Positions 48,546 through 58,154 are shown, counted from the first letter of the stretch. The stretch: 64,000 bases of DNA from Acinetobacter zhairuonensis (GCF_022601715.1 NZ_JAKVIM010000005.1:1-64000); one strand, 5' to 3'. Program-made: numbers and translations. Notes: generated by a model not told the origin, from the sequence alone.

Positions 48546-49862
48546 TTAAGATGCTATTTGATTCAGTAACTGTTCTGCACGATGTTGTTGCTCTGTCGAA
48601 AATTTATTCGAATTTGCAGCTAAAAGCTGGCGGGCAGCTTCATAAGAACCGAACTGGATATATTGCTCGGCTAAATCTAGATCGAGTGAGGTTTCACTGA
48701 TTTGTCCAAGTTCAGGGAAAGATTGGACTAATGGATCTTCTAAATTAACCTCTTCCTGAGCCACAGCTGCAAAGGATGTAGCAGGCTCAGTAATCTCTTG
48801 TGGAATGCTTTGAGTTGCTGCACGGTCAGACGGGTCTAAATCAAAAGAAAGTGCTGGAAGAACAGCAGGAGCTTCTTCTTCAATCTGTGTGGTTGTTTCT
48901 GTAGGAGTAGGAGATTGCTCAAGGTCAAAAGAAAATTTGAACTCTGGTTTATCCTCTACCGTATCTTCAGCAGGCACCGCTACAGGTTCAGAAGCGCTTT
49001 CAACCGTTGGAGCAGGGTCCAGATTGAAAGAAAATTCTAGATCCTTTAACTCTTTTTCGAGAGGTTTATCTTCAGTCTGAGGCACCTCAGCAGGCGCATC
49101 CGTAGATTTTAATGGAGTATCTTCAAGACTAAACTGCAGCGGTTGAGCTGAATGTTCAGTGGTTGCTGGTGATGGCTCGTTCGATTCTGGAGTCAAACTA
49201 AACGATTTAAATTCTAGAGGCTGATCTGCAGCTGCAGTCGTATCAGAAGCTGTTTGTTCGTTAGCGTTTTTTGATGTCGTATCTTGAATCAGGGCATCAA
49301 AGTCGAAACTATGTGTGGTTTGAGTTTGTGTTGTCGATTGATTCGAAGATGTTGACGTTTCAGATTGAAGAGCAGTCGTTTCTAAGGCAGAAGTATGTTC
49401 TGCTTCATAGGCCGCTTTTTTCTGTTCAGCTTGAGCCAGTGTTTCTTCTAATTCAAGTGAGCGTAAATGGTTGAATAATTGGCTAGTTGCAAATTCATCC
49501 TTTTGTTGAAGATGAATATCCAATAAAAATAAATACAGCTCGTGTTGCGTATTATCTTTATTTAATGCCTGGTTAATTTGCGCTTCTGCAGCAAAGTAGT
49601 TTCGATCGCGAATGAGGTCTTGAATTTGCTTTTTTAATTCAGTACTCAGCTGTGTGACTTGCTTTTGATCTGAGATAGGGGCTTCTGCAACAAGTGGCTC
49701 ATTTTTATGGGTAGCCTTCTGTTTACTTGAGGTTGCTTTGCTCTTAGTACGAGCCGCCGCTGTTTTTTTTGGTGCCTTATCGGCTTCTTTACTTGCTTCA
49801 CGTTTTTTTAGCACAATGGCGATGACTAACAACAGTACAAACGGAATCACATAAATCAGCAT
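48546..49862 (-). CDS. FimV C-terminal half (membrane-anchored, TPR-type)
   Basis: 438 residues. An N-terminal helix anchors it (LIYVIPFVLLLVIAIVL), followed by a basic stretch, a helical repeat region (FAAEAQINQALNKDNTQHELYLFLLDIHLQQKDEFATSQLFNHLRSLEL, TPR-like), a long acidic S/T/P/E linker, and the FimV C-terminal motif (LDLAEQYIQFGSYEAARQLLAANSNKFSTEQQHRAEQLLNQIA). It corresponds to the cytoplasmic part of single-chain FimV of Pseudomonas, involved in type IV pilus assembly and polar signalling. The N-terminal half is a separate gene 69 bp upstream. Confidence 0.8.
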   Translation of the reverse strand: MLIYVIPFVLLLVIAIVLKKREASKEADKAPKKTAAARTKSKATSSKQKATHKNEPLVAEAPISDQKQVTQLSTELKKQIQDLIRDRNYFAAEAQINQALNKDNTQHELYLFLLDIHLQQKDEFATSQLFNHLRSLELEETLAQAEQKKAAYEAEHTSALETTALQSETSTSSNQSTTQTQTTHSFDFDALIQDTTSKNANEQTASDTTAAADQPLEFKSFSLTPESNEPSPATTEHSAQPLQFSLEDTPLKSTDAPAEVPQTEDKPLEKELKDLEFSFNLDPAPTVESASEPVAVPAEDTVEDKPEFKFSFDLEQSPTPTETTTQIEEEAPAVLPALSFDLDPSDRAATQSIPQEITEPATSFAAVAQEEVNLEDPLVQSFPELGQISETSLDLDLAEQYIQFGSYEAARQLLAANSNKFSTEQQHRAEQLLNQIAS

Positions 49863-49931
49863 GTTTTACCCCTTATGAATCAAATGCAAGCTTAAGACAC
49901 TGATTCTAATATCAAAAAATTATATAACACG

Positions 49932-51374
49932 TTAGCTGTTTGGCTTTTTCTGTGCTTGTTGTGCTTTCAACTGTTGTTGCAATTGTGCAAGACGAGCATT
50001 TAATAATTGAATTCTCTGGTCCTTTTGACGTAGTGCCAATTCCAGCTGGGTTACGTTTCTCTGTAATTTAACGGTTTTTTCCCGAGATGTCATAACTTTT
50101 GATGACAATTCATTTGATATTTGTTCATTTTCAGTCTTCTGTTTTGCCGTCCCATTCGTCGCTTCAGAACTCTTTTCAGCAATTAAACTCATTTCTGCTT
50201 GATTGAGACGATATTTGGCTTTGCCAGATTGTTTGACCGTGGTGTCTGCTGGTGTAACGATCTTCTGCTGTGGTTTATTGGTATTGGTTTGTAGGTTTAA
50301 CGTCACCCCTCGACGTAGGCGATTGATATCGCCTTGGATAAATGCGTGCGAGTTTTGACTTTTAATTTGCTGCATTACTTCGCCAATCGGGCGATTTTGT
50401 TCTGAGGAAACCCGTTGTGCAATTGCCCAGAGGGATTCATTGTTTTGCACCACATGTTGATTATTTGCTGGATTTTTCCGTTCAGAAACAGGTGCAGTTG
50501 GAGTCGGTTTTGTCGCTTGTGGTTTTGCTTCAGCTGTGGCTTTAGTATTTTCTGGTGTTGGCGCTGAAGTTACAGCCGTCTTTGCTGCTGAATTTTTCTG
50601 ATATTGCTGTACTAAAGGATCGGCAGACTGCTGAGATGATGGACTCAGTGTGTTCGTGGTCTGTTTGGCAATCGTTGTGTCTGGGGTTTCAGATTTGGTT
50701 GCAGTCTGCTCAGCTGCTTGAGCGTCTATTTTGGGTGCACTGCTTGTATTTAAGCTGGATACGACGACAGGTGCATCACCTGATTCAGACAGACTTGTCA
50801 ATTTGGGTGGTTGAATGGGTTTAGTTTTGAGTGCGTCTACATCATTGTTGGATGTGGCTTGTTGTGTTGTGATCGGTGCCTGAAATTGGGTGCTGGTTGG
50901 TAAATTCAGTGCAATATCCTTTTCACTGACAATCATGATTGGGTTGAGCACTTTCTCATTAGTTTTGGCATTAAACATGGGTTTTGGTGCCGCTGTACGT
51001 TGAATTGGCGTACGAATATGACGTAAATGTACTGCGCTACCTTCTTGAATACGGACCACGATATTCAGTTCAGACTCAGTCAATGGGCGTGAGGAAGTAA
51101 TGGTAATTACACCTTCGCCAGCACTGTTTTGTCGAGAAAAGAAATTAAGATGACCTGGTGGCTGATGCATGACCCCTAGGGTATTGATCTCTTCAGGAGT
51201 TGCCAAACTGACTTGGACAGGCTCATCTGTTTTCGCATGATGAAACGGAATTTCTGCATAAAGCAGTTCCCCAGGCGCAGACTGAATCTGTAGAGGATCA
51301 ATACTAATCGCGTGAAGATTTTGCGATGCAATAATGGCGAGAATAGCAATTTTTAATTTGTTATATACAGTCAT
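49932..51374 (-). CDS. fimV: FimV N-terminal half (periplasmic, LysM-type)
   Basis: About 480 residues. A signal peptide ends at LHA (about residue 22). The FimV N domain follows (ISIDPLQIQSAPGELLYAEIPFHHA...), then a T/A/P-rich linker, and a LysM-like segment (HVVQNNESLWAIAQRVSSEQNRPIGEVMQQIKSQN... INRLRRGVTLNL) that should bind peptidoglycan. A C-terminal coiled coil closes the protein (VKLQRNVTQLELALRQKDQRIQLLNARLAQLQQQLKAQQ). No membrane helix is at the C terminus. In-frame starts at 51404 (TTG), 51395 and 51374; the last gives a standard signal peptide. Probably works with the downstream FimV-C protein. Confidence 0.8.
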   Translation of the reverse strand: MTVYNKLKIAILAIIASQNLHAISIDPLQIQSAPGELLYAEIPFHHAKTDEPVQVSLATPEEINTLGVMHQPPGHLNFFSRQNSAGEGVITITSSRPLTESELNIVVRIQEGSAVHLRHIRTPIQRTAAPKPMFNAKTNEKVLNPIMIVSEKDIALNLPTSTQFQAPITTQQATSNNDVDALKTKPIQPPKLTSLSESGDAPVVVSSLNTSSAPKIDAQAAEQTATKSETPDTTIAKQTTNTLSPSSQQSADPLVQQYQKNSAAKTAVTSAPTPENTKATAEAKPQATKPTPTAPVSERKNPANNQHVVQNNESLWAIAQRVSSEQNRPIGEVMQQIKSQNSHAFIQGDINRLRRGVTLNLQTNTNKPQQKIVTPADTTVKQSGKAKYRLNQAEMSLIAEKSSEATNGTAKQKTENEQISNELSSKVMTSREKTVKLQRNVTQLELALRQKDQRIQLLNARLAQLQQQLKAQQAQKKPNS

Positions 51375-51465
51375 CTTAGTTTTGACTCTGGTCATATATC
51401 GCAACGAGAGAATTATACATTACCGAGATGTTGAGGAATTGTAAATGGATAACATTCTAGTTACA

Positions 51466-51497
51466 TAAAAAGCCGATCATAATTGATCGGCTTTTGT
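51466..51497 (-). terminator. asd terminator
   Basis: Perfect stem AAAAGCCGATCA/TGATCGGCTTTT with loop TAAT (51468-51495), ending on the minus strand in T5, between asd and the fimV gene. Confidence 0.9.
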
Positions 51498-51515
51498 TTG
51501 AAAATTTAAAAATAC

Positions 51516-52634
51516 TTATGCATTTTTAAATTCAATTAGGATACGCAGCATACGACGGAGTGGCTCAGCAGCCCCCCAAAGTAATTGGTCACCGACAGTG
51601 AAGGCACCTAGATACTCTTTACCCATGTTCAACTTGCGTAAACGGCCCACTGGAACAGTCAAGGTACCAGTAACTGCAACAGGAGTAAGATCAGTCATGG
51701 ACGCTTCACGTGTATTTGGTACAACTTTCGCCCACGGATTGGCATTGCGTAACATATCTTCGATTTCATCAAGCGGGACGTCTTTTTTCAGTTTTAACGT
51801 CAGCGCTTGAGAGTGGCAACGCATTGCACCGATACGGACACAGTGACCATCAATTGGAACGATTTGCTGGTTGCCCAAGATCTTGTTAGTTTCAACTTGA
51901 CCTTTCCACTCTTCTTTCGATTGACCGCTTTCAAGCTGTTTGTCAATGTACGGAATAAGTGAACCCGCTAAAGGCACGCCAAAGTTTGCAGATGGGAAAC
52001 CTTCACCACGTTGTAATTCAGCAATTTTAGAGTCGATGTCTAGAATTGGAGAACGTGGGTCATCTAACAAATCTTTGGTGTTGTTATACAAGTAGCCCAT
52101 ACCTGTGATCAGCTCACGCATGTTTTGCGCGCCTGCACCAGAAGCTGCTTGATACGTCATTGAGGTTGCCCATTCCACCAAATTGTTTTGGAATAGACCA
52201 CCTAAACCCATCAACATCAATGAAACGGTACAGTTACCGCCTACAAATGTTTTAGTGCCATTCACTAAGCCATCTTTAATGACATTCATGTTAACTGGAT
52301 CAAGTACGATAATTGCTTCATCTTCCATACGTAGGGTAGATGCCGCATCAATCCAGTAGCCACTCCAGCCTTCAGCTTTCAGCTTTGGAAAGACTTCAGA
52401 AGTATAATCACCACCTTGACAGGTAATAATGACATCCATTTGCTTCAGACTACTAATGTCTGTTGCATCCATAAGTGCTGGGGCAGTCTTACCACCAAAT
52501 GCAGGCGCTTCACCACCTGCATTACTGGTAGAAAAATAGAATGGCTCAAAGTGAGCAAAGTCATTCTCTTCAACCATACGTTGCATAAGGACGGAACCAA
52601 CCATCCCGCGCCAACCGACCAGACCTACTTTCAT
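51516..52634 (-). CDS. asd: aspartate-semialdehyde dehydrogenase
   Basis: 372 residues; reduces aspartyl phosphate to the semialdehyde for lysine, threonine, methionine and cell-wall DAP. The N-terminal [18 protein letters not shown] binds NADP, Cys135 in GGNCTVSLM is the nucleophile, and the catalytic His lies in [20 protein letters not shown]. The frame is open to 52703, but GAGG upstream of ATG 52634 and family length fix the start. Confidence 0.95.
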   Translation of the reverse strand: MKVGLVGWRGMVGSVLMQRMVEENDFAHFEPFYFSTSNAGGEAPAFGGKTAPALMDATDISSLKQMDVIITCQGGDYTSEVFPKLKAEGWSGYWIDAASTLRMEDEAIIVLDPVNMNVIKDGLVNGTKTFVGGNCTVSLMLMGLGGLFQNNLVEWATSMTYQAASGAGAQNMRELITGMGYLYNNTKDLLDDPRSPILDIDSKIAELQRGEGFPSANFGVPLAGSLIPYIDKQLESGQSKEEWKGQVETNKILGNQQIVPIDGHCVRIGAMRCHSQALTLKLKKDVPLDEIEDMLRNANPWAKVVPNTREASMTDLTPVAVTGTLTVPVGRLRKLNMGKEYLGAFTVGDQLLWGAAEPLRRMLRILIEFKNA

Positions 52635-52824
52635 GTCATTTTGCCTCGGTGCGTTAAAAAAATAAAAGGGGTTTGAGTGTATCAAAAGCGACCACAACTG
52701 CAAGCACTACATAAGTAAAACATCACGATAATTGAACGAAATAACTTGTTTATGATACATACAAAATTGATAAAGTTAGTCCAGACTTAGTTTTACCAAA
52801 CGGCATACGATTGAGAAAAACAAT

Positions 52825-53943
52825 ATGATTTGGGTGGAAGTTTTGGCAGTCACAGTGGTGATTCTAACTTTTTGGTCCTTGATCCCGCGTGATGAATGGT
52901 GGATTCGCGGTGCAGATTTCCCTCGATTGCAAATCCTCGCGCTGGGTCTGCTGGCATTTGTTTTATTGATTTTCTGGTCAGCAGCTTGGGATTTACAACG
53001 TGAATTGATCCTTATCGCTTTAATCGCAGCGCTGGCTTATCAATTGAAAATGGTTTTGCCCTATACCTTTCTGTGGAAAAAACAGGTAAAAACCGTTTCC
53101 GAGGCGCAACTACAGCACGAGCGGCAAATCTCCCTGCTGATTTCCAATGTGCTCACACCCAATACCCAACATCATTTATTGATTGAACAGATTGTCAAAT
53201 TTCAGCCTGATTTGATTTTGACTTTGGAAACCGATCAGCGCTGGCAGCAGGCATTACAGGTACTTGAACAGGATTATCCCTATCGTGTCCCAATTCCTTT
53301 AGATAATTTGTATGGCATGCACTTATACAGCCGTTTGCAGTTAAAGGATACTGAAGTCAAATTCATCTTGAGTGATGAAATTCCCTCGATACATACCACG
53401 GTAATGCTGCCATCGGGACAGCCTGTGCAGTTGTACTGTTTGCATCCCAAACCACCAAGCCCGACAGAAGCCAAAGATTCCACCCTGCGTGATGCAGAAC
53501 TGCTCATTGTTGGGGATCAAATTAAAGAGCTGGATCAAAGCTGTATTGTGATGGGGGATTTGAATGATGTGGCTTGGTCAAGAACCACACGTTTATTTCA
53601 GCGTATTAGTGGCCTACTGGACCCTCGAGTTGGACGACACTATGTGAATACCTTTCATGCCGATTATCCTTTTTTACGCTGGTCTTTAGATCACGTATTT
53701 CATAGTACCGATTTTGCGCTGATTCAGATGCAGCGGTTGCCACATATTGGCTCGGATCATTTTCCGATTTATGTGGAATTACAATCAGGGCGTGTCTTTG
53801 AACAGCAGCAAGAAGAGCTTGAACAAACCGATGCAGATGAACAAGAAGCGCAGCAAGCCATTCAGGAGGGGATTGAAAAGGCAGAACAAGAAGTGAAAAG
53901 AGTGACTGATGAAATAGCGCAGGATTATAAAAAGGAGAATTAG
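52825..53943 (+). CDS. membrane-anchored endonuclease/exonuclease/phosphatase-family protein
   Basis: 372 residues. Two or three N-terminal hydrophobic helices (VEVLAVTVVILTFWSLI; LQILALGLLAFVLLIFWSAAW; LILIALIAALAYQLKMVLPYTFLW) are followed by an EEP fold (ISLLISNVLTPNTQHH; LILTLETDQRW; CIVMGDLNDVAWS; SLDHVFHS; IGSDHFPIYVEL). Catalytic Asp/His segments GDLND and SDHFP are intact. The C terminus is a glutamate-rich helix. Substrate unknown; relatives include nucleases and lipid or phosphate hydrolases. Confidence 0.82.
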   Translation: MIWVEVLAVTVVILTFWSLIPRDEWWIRGADFPRLQILALGLLAFVLLIFWSAAWDLQRELILIALIAALAYQLKMVLPYTFLWKKQVKTVSEAQLQHERQISLLISNVLTPNTQHHLLIEQIVKFQPDLILTLETDQRWQQALQVLEQDYPYRVPIPLDNLYGMHLYSRLQLKDTEVKFILSDEIPSIHTTVMLPSGQPVQLYCLHPKPPSPTEAKDSTLRDAELLIVGDQIKELDQSCIVMGDLNDVAWSRTTRLFQRISGLLDPRVGRHYVNTFHADYPFLRWSLDHVFHSTDFALIQMQRLPHIGSDHFPIYVELQSGRVFEQQQEELEQTDADEQEAQQAIQEGIEKAEQEVKRVTDEIAQDYKKEN

Positions 53944-53966
53944 TTTGCATACTGATGAAAAAATTG

Positions 53967-53984
53967 TGTACGAAATTGCTTACA
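53967..53984 (+). promoter_or_regulatory. GacA-type upstream activating box
   Basis: TGTACGAAATTGCTTACA differs from TGTAAG-N6-CTTACA at one position. Its centre is about 65 bp before the likely RNA start (54041), with TATTCT at 54029-54034 as a possible -10. Geometry is the same as at the 32-kb site. Confidence 0.72.
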
Positions 53985-54040
53985 AAGGTTTCGGTCTCTG
54001 ACGAATGGTCGAAACTGAAGAATTCTTTTATTCTTACTTC

Positions 54041-54216
54041 ATCAGCACAAGGAGCAGGGAACGGAATATCCCACTAAGGAAGACGAAGCTGAAGGAAAAT
54101 CATCACGGAAATGATGGCTGGTTAGGATGACCAAACACCAAAACAAGAATTATGATTGAAAGCACAACCTCATATGCCCGAGTTTTGCAGGAAGCAGAAC
54201 TCGGGTTATGTGTTTT
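54041..54216 (+). ncRNA. CsrA/RsmA-sequestering small RNA (RsmY/Z-like), copy B
   Basis: About 175 nt, no ORF, with seven GGA motifs outside stems. Visible elements: AAGGAG at 54049-54054; hairpin GGGA-ACGGAATA-TCCC (54057-54072); AAGGAA at 54076-54081 and 54092-54097; hairpin ATCAT-CACGGAA-ATGAT (54099-54115); hairpin GGTT-AGGAT-GACC (54120-54132); and a terminator with AGGAA in its loop (54177-54205). Repeated GGA in loops defines CsrB/RsmZ-type RNAs that titrate CsrA. It is longer than copy A and not alignable with it beyond the motif logic. It lies between convergent genes; ends are estimated. Confidence 0.8.
54177..54216 (+). terminator. terminator of small RNA B
   Basis: 12-bp stem CCCGAGTTTTGC (54177-54188) with GCAGAACTCGGG (54194-54205), one G-U pair, loop AGGAA. 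CATA/TATG can extend the base. A modest T-tract TGTTTT ends near 54216. Confidence 0.8.
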
Positions 54217-54241
54217 AGGCTATCTGAAAAATATTTAAAAA

Positions 54242-55348
54242 TTATGACGATTTCAAAATGTTTTGATACAGCGCTAAAGTCTGATCACACATATCTTGCA
54301 AGCTAAACCGGGTCACTGGTGCAACCTGTTTTGGATGTTCAATATGCTGTTGTACCACGCGAATCATTTCGGCTTGATCATCGACAGGAACCAGACCTTG
54401 CGGATAAACTGTTGATAAAATTTCAGCCACGCCACCTCGATTCCAACCGACAACAGGCGTACCTACAGACAAAGCCTCTAGTGCGGTACGTCCAAAAGTT
54501 TCTGCCTGATTGGAGAGTGATAAAACCACATCACTATAGGCCAACCATTCACGAATATCCGAACGATGTCCGACAAAGGTAATTTGGTGTTCCAGACCTT
54601 TGCTCTGAATACTGCGTTGCAGTTCATCTAAATAGGCGGCTTTTTTCGGGTCAGCACCACCTACAACGATGGCATGTAAGTAAGGGAATTGTTCATTTAA
54701 CTGTTGAATCAATTCAATTAAGGTTTCATGCCCTTTCAGTCGTGTGATTCGACCGGGTAAACATAACAAAAATTTATGTTCGAGTTGCGGATAGTCTTTT
54801 AACGTATGTTGAATCCATTGTACCGAAGGCTGATAACCATGCGGAAAAGCTTTAGGATCGATACCGCGGTAGATGCGGATAATATCCTGTGGAGGACAAT
54901 TTTTATAATGCTCGGTGATGTATTGCACCACACTGTCCGATACCGCAATGACTTTCTCCGCTTGGGTCATAATCGCGCTATAGCGATTGATAGAATAAAA
55001 ACCATGTACGGTACTAATCAGATGCGGGCGTTGTGCGGCTGGAATGCCCTTTAAGGCAAAATGGGTTAACCAAGCAGGTACTCGTGAACGCACATGCACA
55101 ATATCAGGACGATGTTGCTGAATGAGTTGACGTAATGGACGAATTTGCCATAGGCTCGACAGTGATTTTTTATGAATCGCTAAGCTTAAATGGGTGGAAC
55201 CTTCGGCTTCAAGTTGAGCCACCATACGTCCGCCATTGGAAACGACGAGTGACTCATGTCCTTGGCTGACCAATGCTTTGGCAATTTCTAATGTACCGCG
55301 TTCAACACCTCCGCTATTCAGTTCAGGAAGAAGCTGCATCACTTTCAT
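54242..55348 (-). CDS. family 4 glycosyltransferase (LOS/capsule sugar transfer)
   Basis: 368 residues, GT-B fold. The N-terminal MQLLPELNSGGVERGTLEIAKAL is the acceptor-side glycine loop, and the donor-site motif EALSVGTPVVGWNRGGVAEIL carries the E-x7-E-like pattern. RITRLKGHETLIELI is typical. Likely adds a sugar to lipooligosaccharide core at the inner membrane; the acceptor is not known. It lies next to the LpxL/M-like acyltransferase gene on the same strand (106-bp gap). Confidence 0.85.
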   Translation of the reverse strand: MKVMQLLPELNSGGVERGTLEIAKALVSQGHESLVVSNGGRMVAQLEAEGSTHLSLAIHKKSLSSLWQIRPLRQLIQQHRPDIVHVRSRVPAWLTHFALKGIPAAQRPHLISTVHGFYSINRYSAIMTQAEKVIAVSDSVVQYITEHYKNCPPQDIIRIYRGIDPKAFPHGYQPSVQWIQHTLKDYPQLEHKFLLCLPGRITRLKGHETLIELIQQLNEQFPYLHAIVVGGADPKKAAYLDELQRSIQSKGLEHQITFVGHRSDIREWLAYSDVVLSLSNQAETFGRTALEALSVGTPVVGWNRGGVAEILSTVYPQGLVPVDDQAEMIRVVQQHIEHPKQVAPVTRFSLQDMCDQTLALYQNILKSS

Positions 55349-55453
55349 TGAATTTATCCTTATTTGATTTGAGATGTTGTGCTGTTCAAGTGATGTGAAA
55401 ACGAAAACAGCATGCAGTAAAATAATCGAAATTACACAACAGTAATTCTACTC

Positions 55454-56389
55454 TTAGTAAACCTTTTCATAGCCTTCTGGACGAGTTTTAAAGCGGCGGT
55501 GAAACCACATATATTGTGTAGGTGCAATCCGAAGCTGACGTTCGATAATTTGATTCACCCGTGTAGCATCATCAACTTCATCTTCACTGGGTAAATTTTC
55601 CACCGCAGGTTCAATCAAAAGATGATATTTCGGATTAGCCACATCGCCATGCCGATAAAAGTAAAGCGGTACTGGAACAGCTTTGGAGATTTTGAGTAGA
55701 CGTCGATGGGCTGTGACTGTCGCCGCAGGCACGCCAAAAAAGGGTGCCATCACGCCTTGCTTTAAGCCAAAGTCCTGATCGGGGCTATACCAAATGGCAT
55801 GCCCATTTTTCAGATTGCGAATTAGACCGCGCATATCATCATGGTCAATCTGATTGGCATAAATGGTGGCACGACAGCGGTAAATCAGCATGTCTAACAG
55901 CGGATTATTCTGCGGACGATAGACCACATCTGGTTCGAAGTATTGTGCACATAAATAACCGCCTGCATCTAGCAAGGTAGAATGCGTTCCCAGCAGTAGA
56001 ACCCCTTTTCCTGCCGCTTGAGCAGTTTGGATATGTTCTAAGCCTTCAATAGTGACGCGGTTTTTGAACCATTGTGGGCAGTACCATGCATTCAGGGTTT
56101 CAAACACCCCTAACATTTGATCGACAAAGACCTGACGGGCATTGTCTTGAACCTGCTCTGGACTCCATTCGGGGAAACACACTTCTAAATTACGCACCGT
56201 AGTTTTACGTCGTGATTTGAGCTTGTTAAAAGCAATATTTCCAAGAAAAGTGGCTAAACGGTGCTGAATCGCCCATGGCAAAATCGCCAGTATCATGAGG
56301 AAAACAATGCCTAGCCAAATACCCCAATATTGCGGTAGTAGAAAGGACCATTGAAATTCACCGGGTTGATAGTCTGGCTTATTGCTCAT
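55454..56389 (-). CDS. lipid A late acyltransferase (LpxL/LpxM family)
   Basis: 311 residues. One N-terminal membrane helix (YWGIWLGIVFLMILAILPWAI) is followed by the HX4D catalytic motif in GTHSTLLDAG, and PDQDFG and RPQNNPLLD are conserved. Transfers a secondary acyl chain from acyl-ACP to lipid A precursor. Whether it is LpxL or LpxM cannot be decided from sequence alone. ATG 56389 (MSNKPDYQPGEFQWSF) is preferred over the 21-codon longer start at 56452, which lacks similarity. Confidence 0.87.
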   Translation of the reverse strand: MSNKPDYQPGEFQWSFLLPQYWGIWLGIVFLMILAILPWAIQHRLATFLGNIAFNKLKSRRKTTVRNLEVCFPEWSPEQVQDNARQVFVDQMLGVFETLNAWYCPQWFKNRVTIEGLEHIQTAQAAGKGVLLLGTHSTLLDAGGYLCAQYFEPDVVYRPQNNPLLDMLIYRCRATIYANQIDHDDMRGLIRNLKNGHAIWYSPDQDFGLKQGVMAPFFGVPAATVTAHRRLLKISKAVPVPLYFYRHGDVANPKYHLLIEPAVENLPSEDEVDDATRVNQIIERQLRIAPTQYMWFHRRFKTRPEGYEKVY

Positions 56390-56561
56390 AAATGATGAAA
56401 AGCATAGAAAAGAATGCTTTGAGTGTAACATGAAGCGGAAATAATTGGACACTGTTCGGCTGAAGGTGGGTGAACTCGGGTGTGACTATCATTGCTTTTC
56501 ATGTGCGTGCAGTTGAGAATGTTTTACATGAAAATAATATTGAAGAGGATGGGGGTGCGAC

Positions 56562-57020
56562 GTGATAAATTCAGACTTATTGATAAGAAAAGCAACGTCT
56601 AAAGACACAGCTGCCATTGTTGCTGTGATTGCCCCGTTTGTGGAAGATATTATTGCTAACGAGCAAGGGCGGCAACGATTTACACCAGAAGCGATTCAAG
56701 CCATTTTCGAACGGCAAGGTATACATTACTTTGTCGCTGAACTTGATCAGGAAATTGTAGGATTAGTTGCTTATTTAGAACCTGCACATGTCTTGCATTT
56801 TTTCCTGATTAAAGCGTTGCATGGTCAGGGTTACGGTACGTTGCTGTGGAATTTTATTGAAGAGAAAATCAAGCAGCAGCGGGTCGATAAAATTACCGTC
56901 AATTCCAGTGCTTATGCGCAAAAGATTTATGAGAAATTTGGATTTGTGACAACAGGACCTGCAATCGAAGATAAAGGTATTCATTTTATTCCGATGACTA
57001 AACACTATTCATCTCAATAA
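56562..57020 (+). CDS. GNAT-family N-acetyltransferase
   Basis: 152 residues. The acetyl-CoA motif A lies in LIKALHGQGYGTLLWNFIEEK, and the C-terminal NSSAYAQKIYEKFGFVTTG completes the fold. Starts at GTG 56562 after GAAGAGGATGGGGG. Substrate unknown. Same direction as the acyltransferase 3 gene that follows. Confidence 0.82.
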   Translation: MINSDLLIRKATSKDTAAIVAVIAPFVEDIIANEQGRQRFTPEAIQAIFERQGIHYFVAELDQEIVGLVAYLEPAHVLHFFLIKALHGQGYGTLLWNFIEEKIKQQRVDKITVNSSAYAQKIYEKFGFVTTGPAIEDKGIHFIPMTKHYSSQ

Positions 57021-57078
57021 ACTTGAGTGCACTGGTGTTAAAATATTACATATTTTCAAATTATTGCTGTGCCGATAT

Positions 57079-58050
57079 ATGAGAAATGAAGCATTGGATA
57101 GCGCTAAAGCGGGTCTCATTTTTTTGGTAGTGCTCGGGCATTTTCTGGAACGCATGATTGGTTGGTCGCAACCGAGTAGTCATGTATTGTTGGAAACCAT
57201 TTATGCCATACATATGCCTGCTTTTATTTTTATTTCAGGCATGTTGTATAAAGATAAAAATTGGTTAAAAAACATCATTTTTTTTATTGCTTTGTTTATT
57301 CCCTTTCAATTGCTGTACTTAATTTCAGATGCTTTGATGACGGGGCAATGGCGATTTAACCTGTTTGAGCGACCTTATTGGCTGATGTGGTATCTCATGG
57401 GGATGATCGCGTGGACGCTGTTTATGCATCTGTTCTATCAAAGCCGCTTTGCGTTGTTCTTCGCAGTATTGATTGCTTTTGGAATTGGCTTATCACCGTG
57501 GAATAATTATGTTTATTCGATCGGTCGAATTTGTGTTTTTCTGCCGTTTTTTGTGCTGGGCTGTCGTTATGGACATCGTGTATTAGAGACCCTACAGCAA
57601 CAGAAACATGCAGTAATATTCGGTGGTCTGAGTCTAGGATTAATCATGCTGATTCTATATTCGACCCATTTGAGTCAATACTGGTGGTACGGCAGTTTGA
57701 GTTATGCCCAACTTAAAGTAAATATTTGGCAGGGGAGTTTGACTCGTTTGGCTTGTTTATTCCTCTCAAGTTGGGGAATCTTAACCCTTTTGGCGTTATT
57801 TAAAGGTTTGGGATCGCGTTTTACACTGTTGGGGAAAAATACCTTACCTGTTTATTTGTTACATGGATTTGTGGTGATTTGGCTGGCACGTTTGATTCAA
57901 CTAGAAATTTCGCCTGAATGGAAAATTGGGCTGTGTGTTCTGCTTTCGATTTTGACCTGTTGGATATTACGACAAAGTGTATTTGATCAAATGTTGCGAC
58001 AACTGTCGTTATGGTTAGTGAAGCCAGCCAGTAAGCTCTGGCAAAAATAA
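57079..58050 (+). CDS. acyltransferase family 3 membrane protein (WecH/OafA-like)
   Basis: 323 residues with about ten hydrophobic helices. It starts MRNEALDSAKAGLIFLVVLGHFLERM, whose histidine after the first helix is the family's catalytic landmark, followed by AIHMPAFIFISGMLY. Members O-acetylate exposed sugars or cytosolic enterobactin-like targets; the substrate here is unknown, perhaps surface polysaccharide. An in-frame TTG at 57064 is a less likely start. Confidence 0.82.
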   Translation: MRNEALDSAKAGLIFLVVLGHFLERMIGWSQPSSHVLLETIYAIHMPAFIFISGMLYKDKNWLKNIIFFIALFIPFQLLYLISDALMTGQWRFNLFERPYWLMWYLMGMIAWTLFMHLFYQSRFALFFAVLIAFGIGLSPWNNYVYSIGRICVFLPFFVLGCRYGHRVLETLQQQKHAVIFGGLSLGLIMLILYSTHLSQYWWYGSLSYAQLKVNIWQGSLTRLACLFLSSWGILTLLALFKGLGSRFTLLGKNTLPVYLLHGFVVIWLARLIQLEISPEWKIGLCVLLSILTCWILRQSVFDQMLRQLSLWLVKPASKLWQK

Positions 58051-58109
58051 AATATAGAAATGTTTCAAAAGAGATGACGACGTTTTTGATTGATGGATGA
58101 TTAAAATGT

Positions 58110-58137
58110 CCTCAAATGCCTGTTTAGGCATTTGAGG
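58110..58137. terminator. hairpin between convergent acyltransferase and uup genes
   Basis: Perfect 11-bp inverted repeat CCTCAAATGCC/GGCATTTGAGG with loop TGTTTA. T-tracts are short on both strands, so it is a weak or Rho-assisted terminator. Confidence 0.6.
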
Positions 58138-58154
58138 AATAAAGCTCGGCTGAA

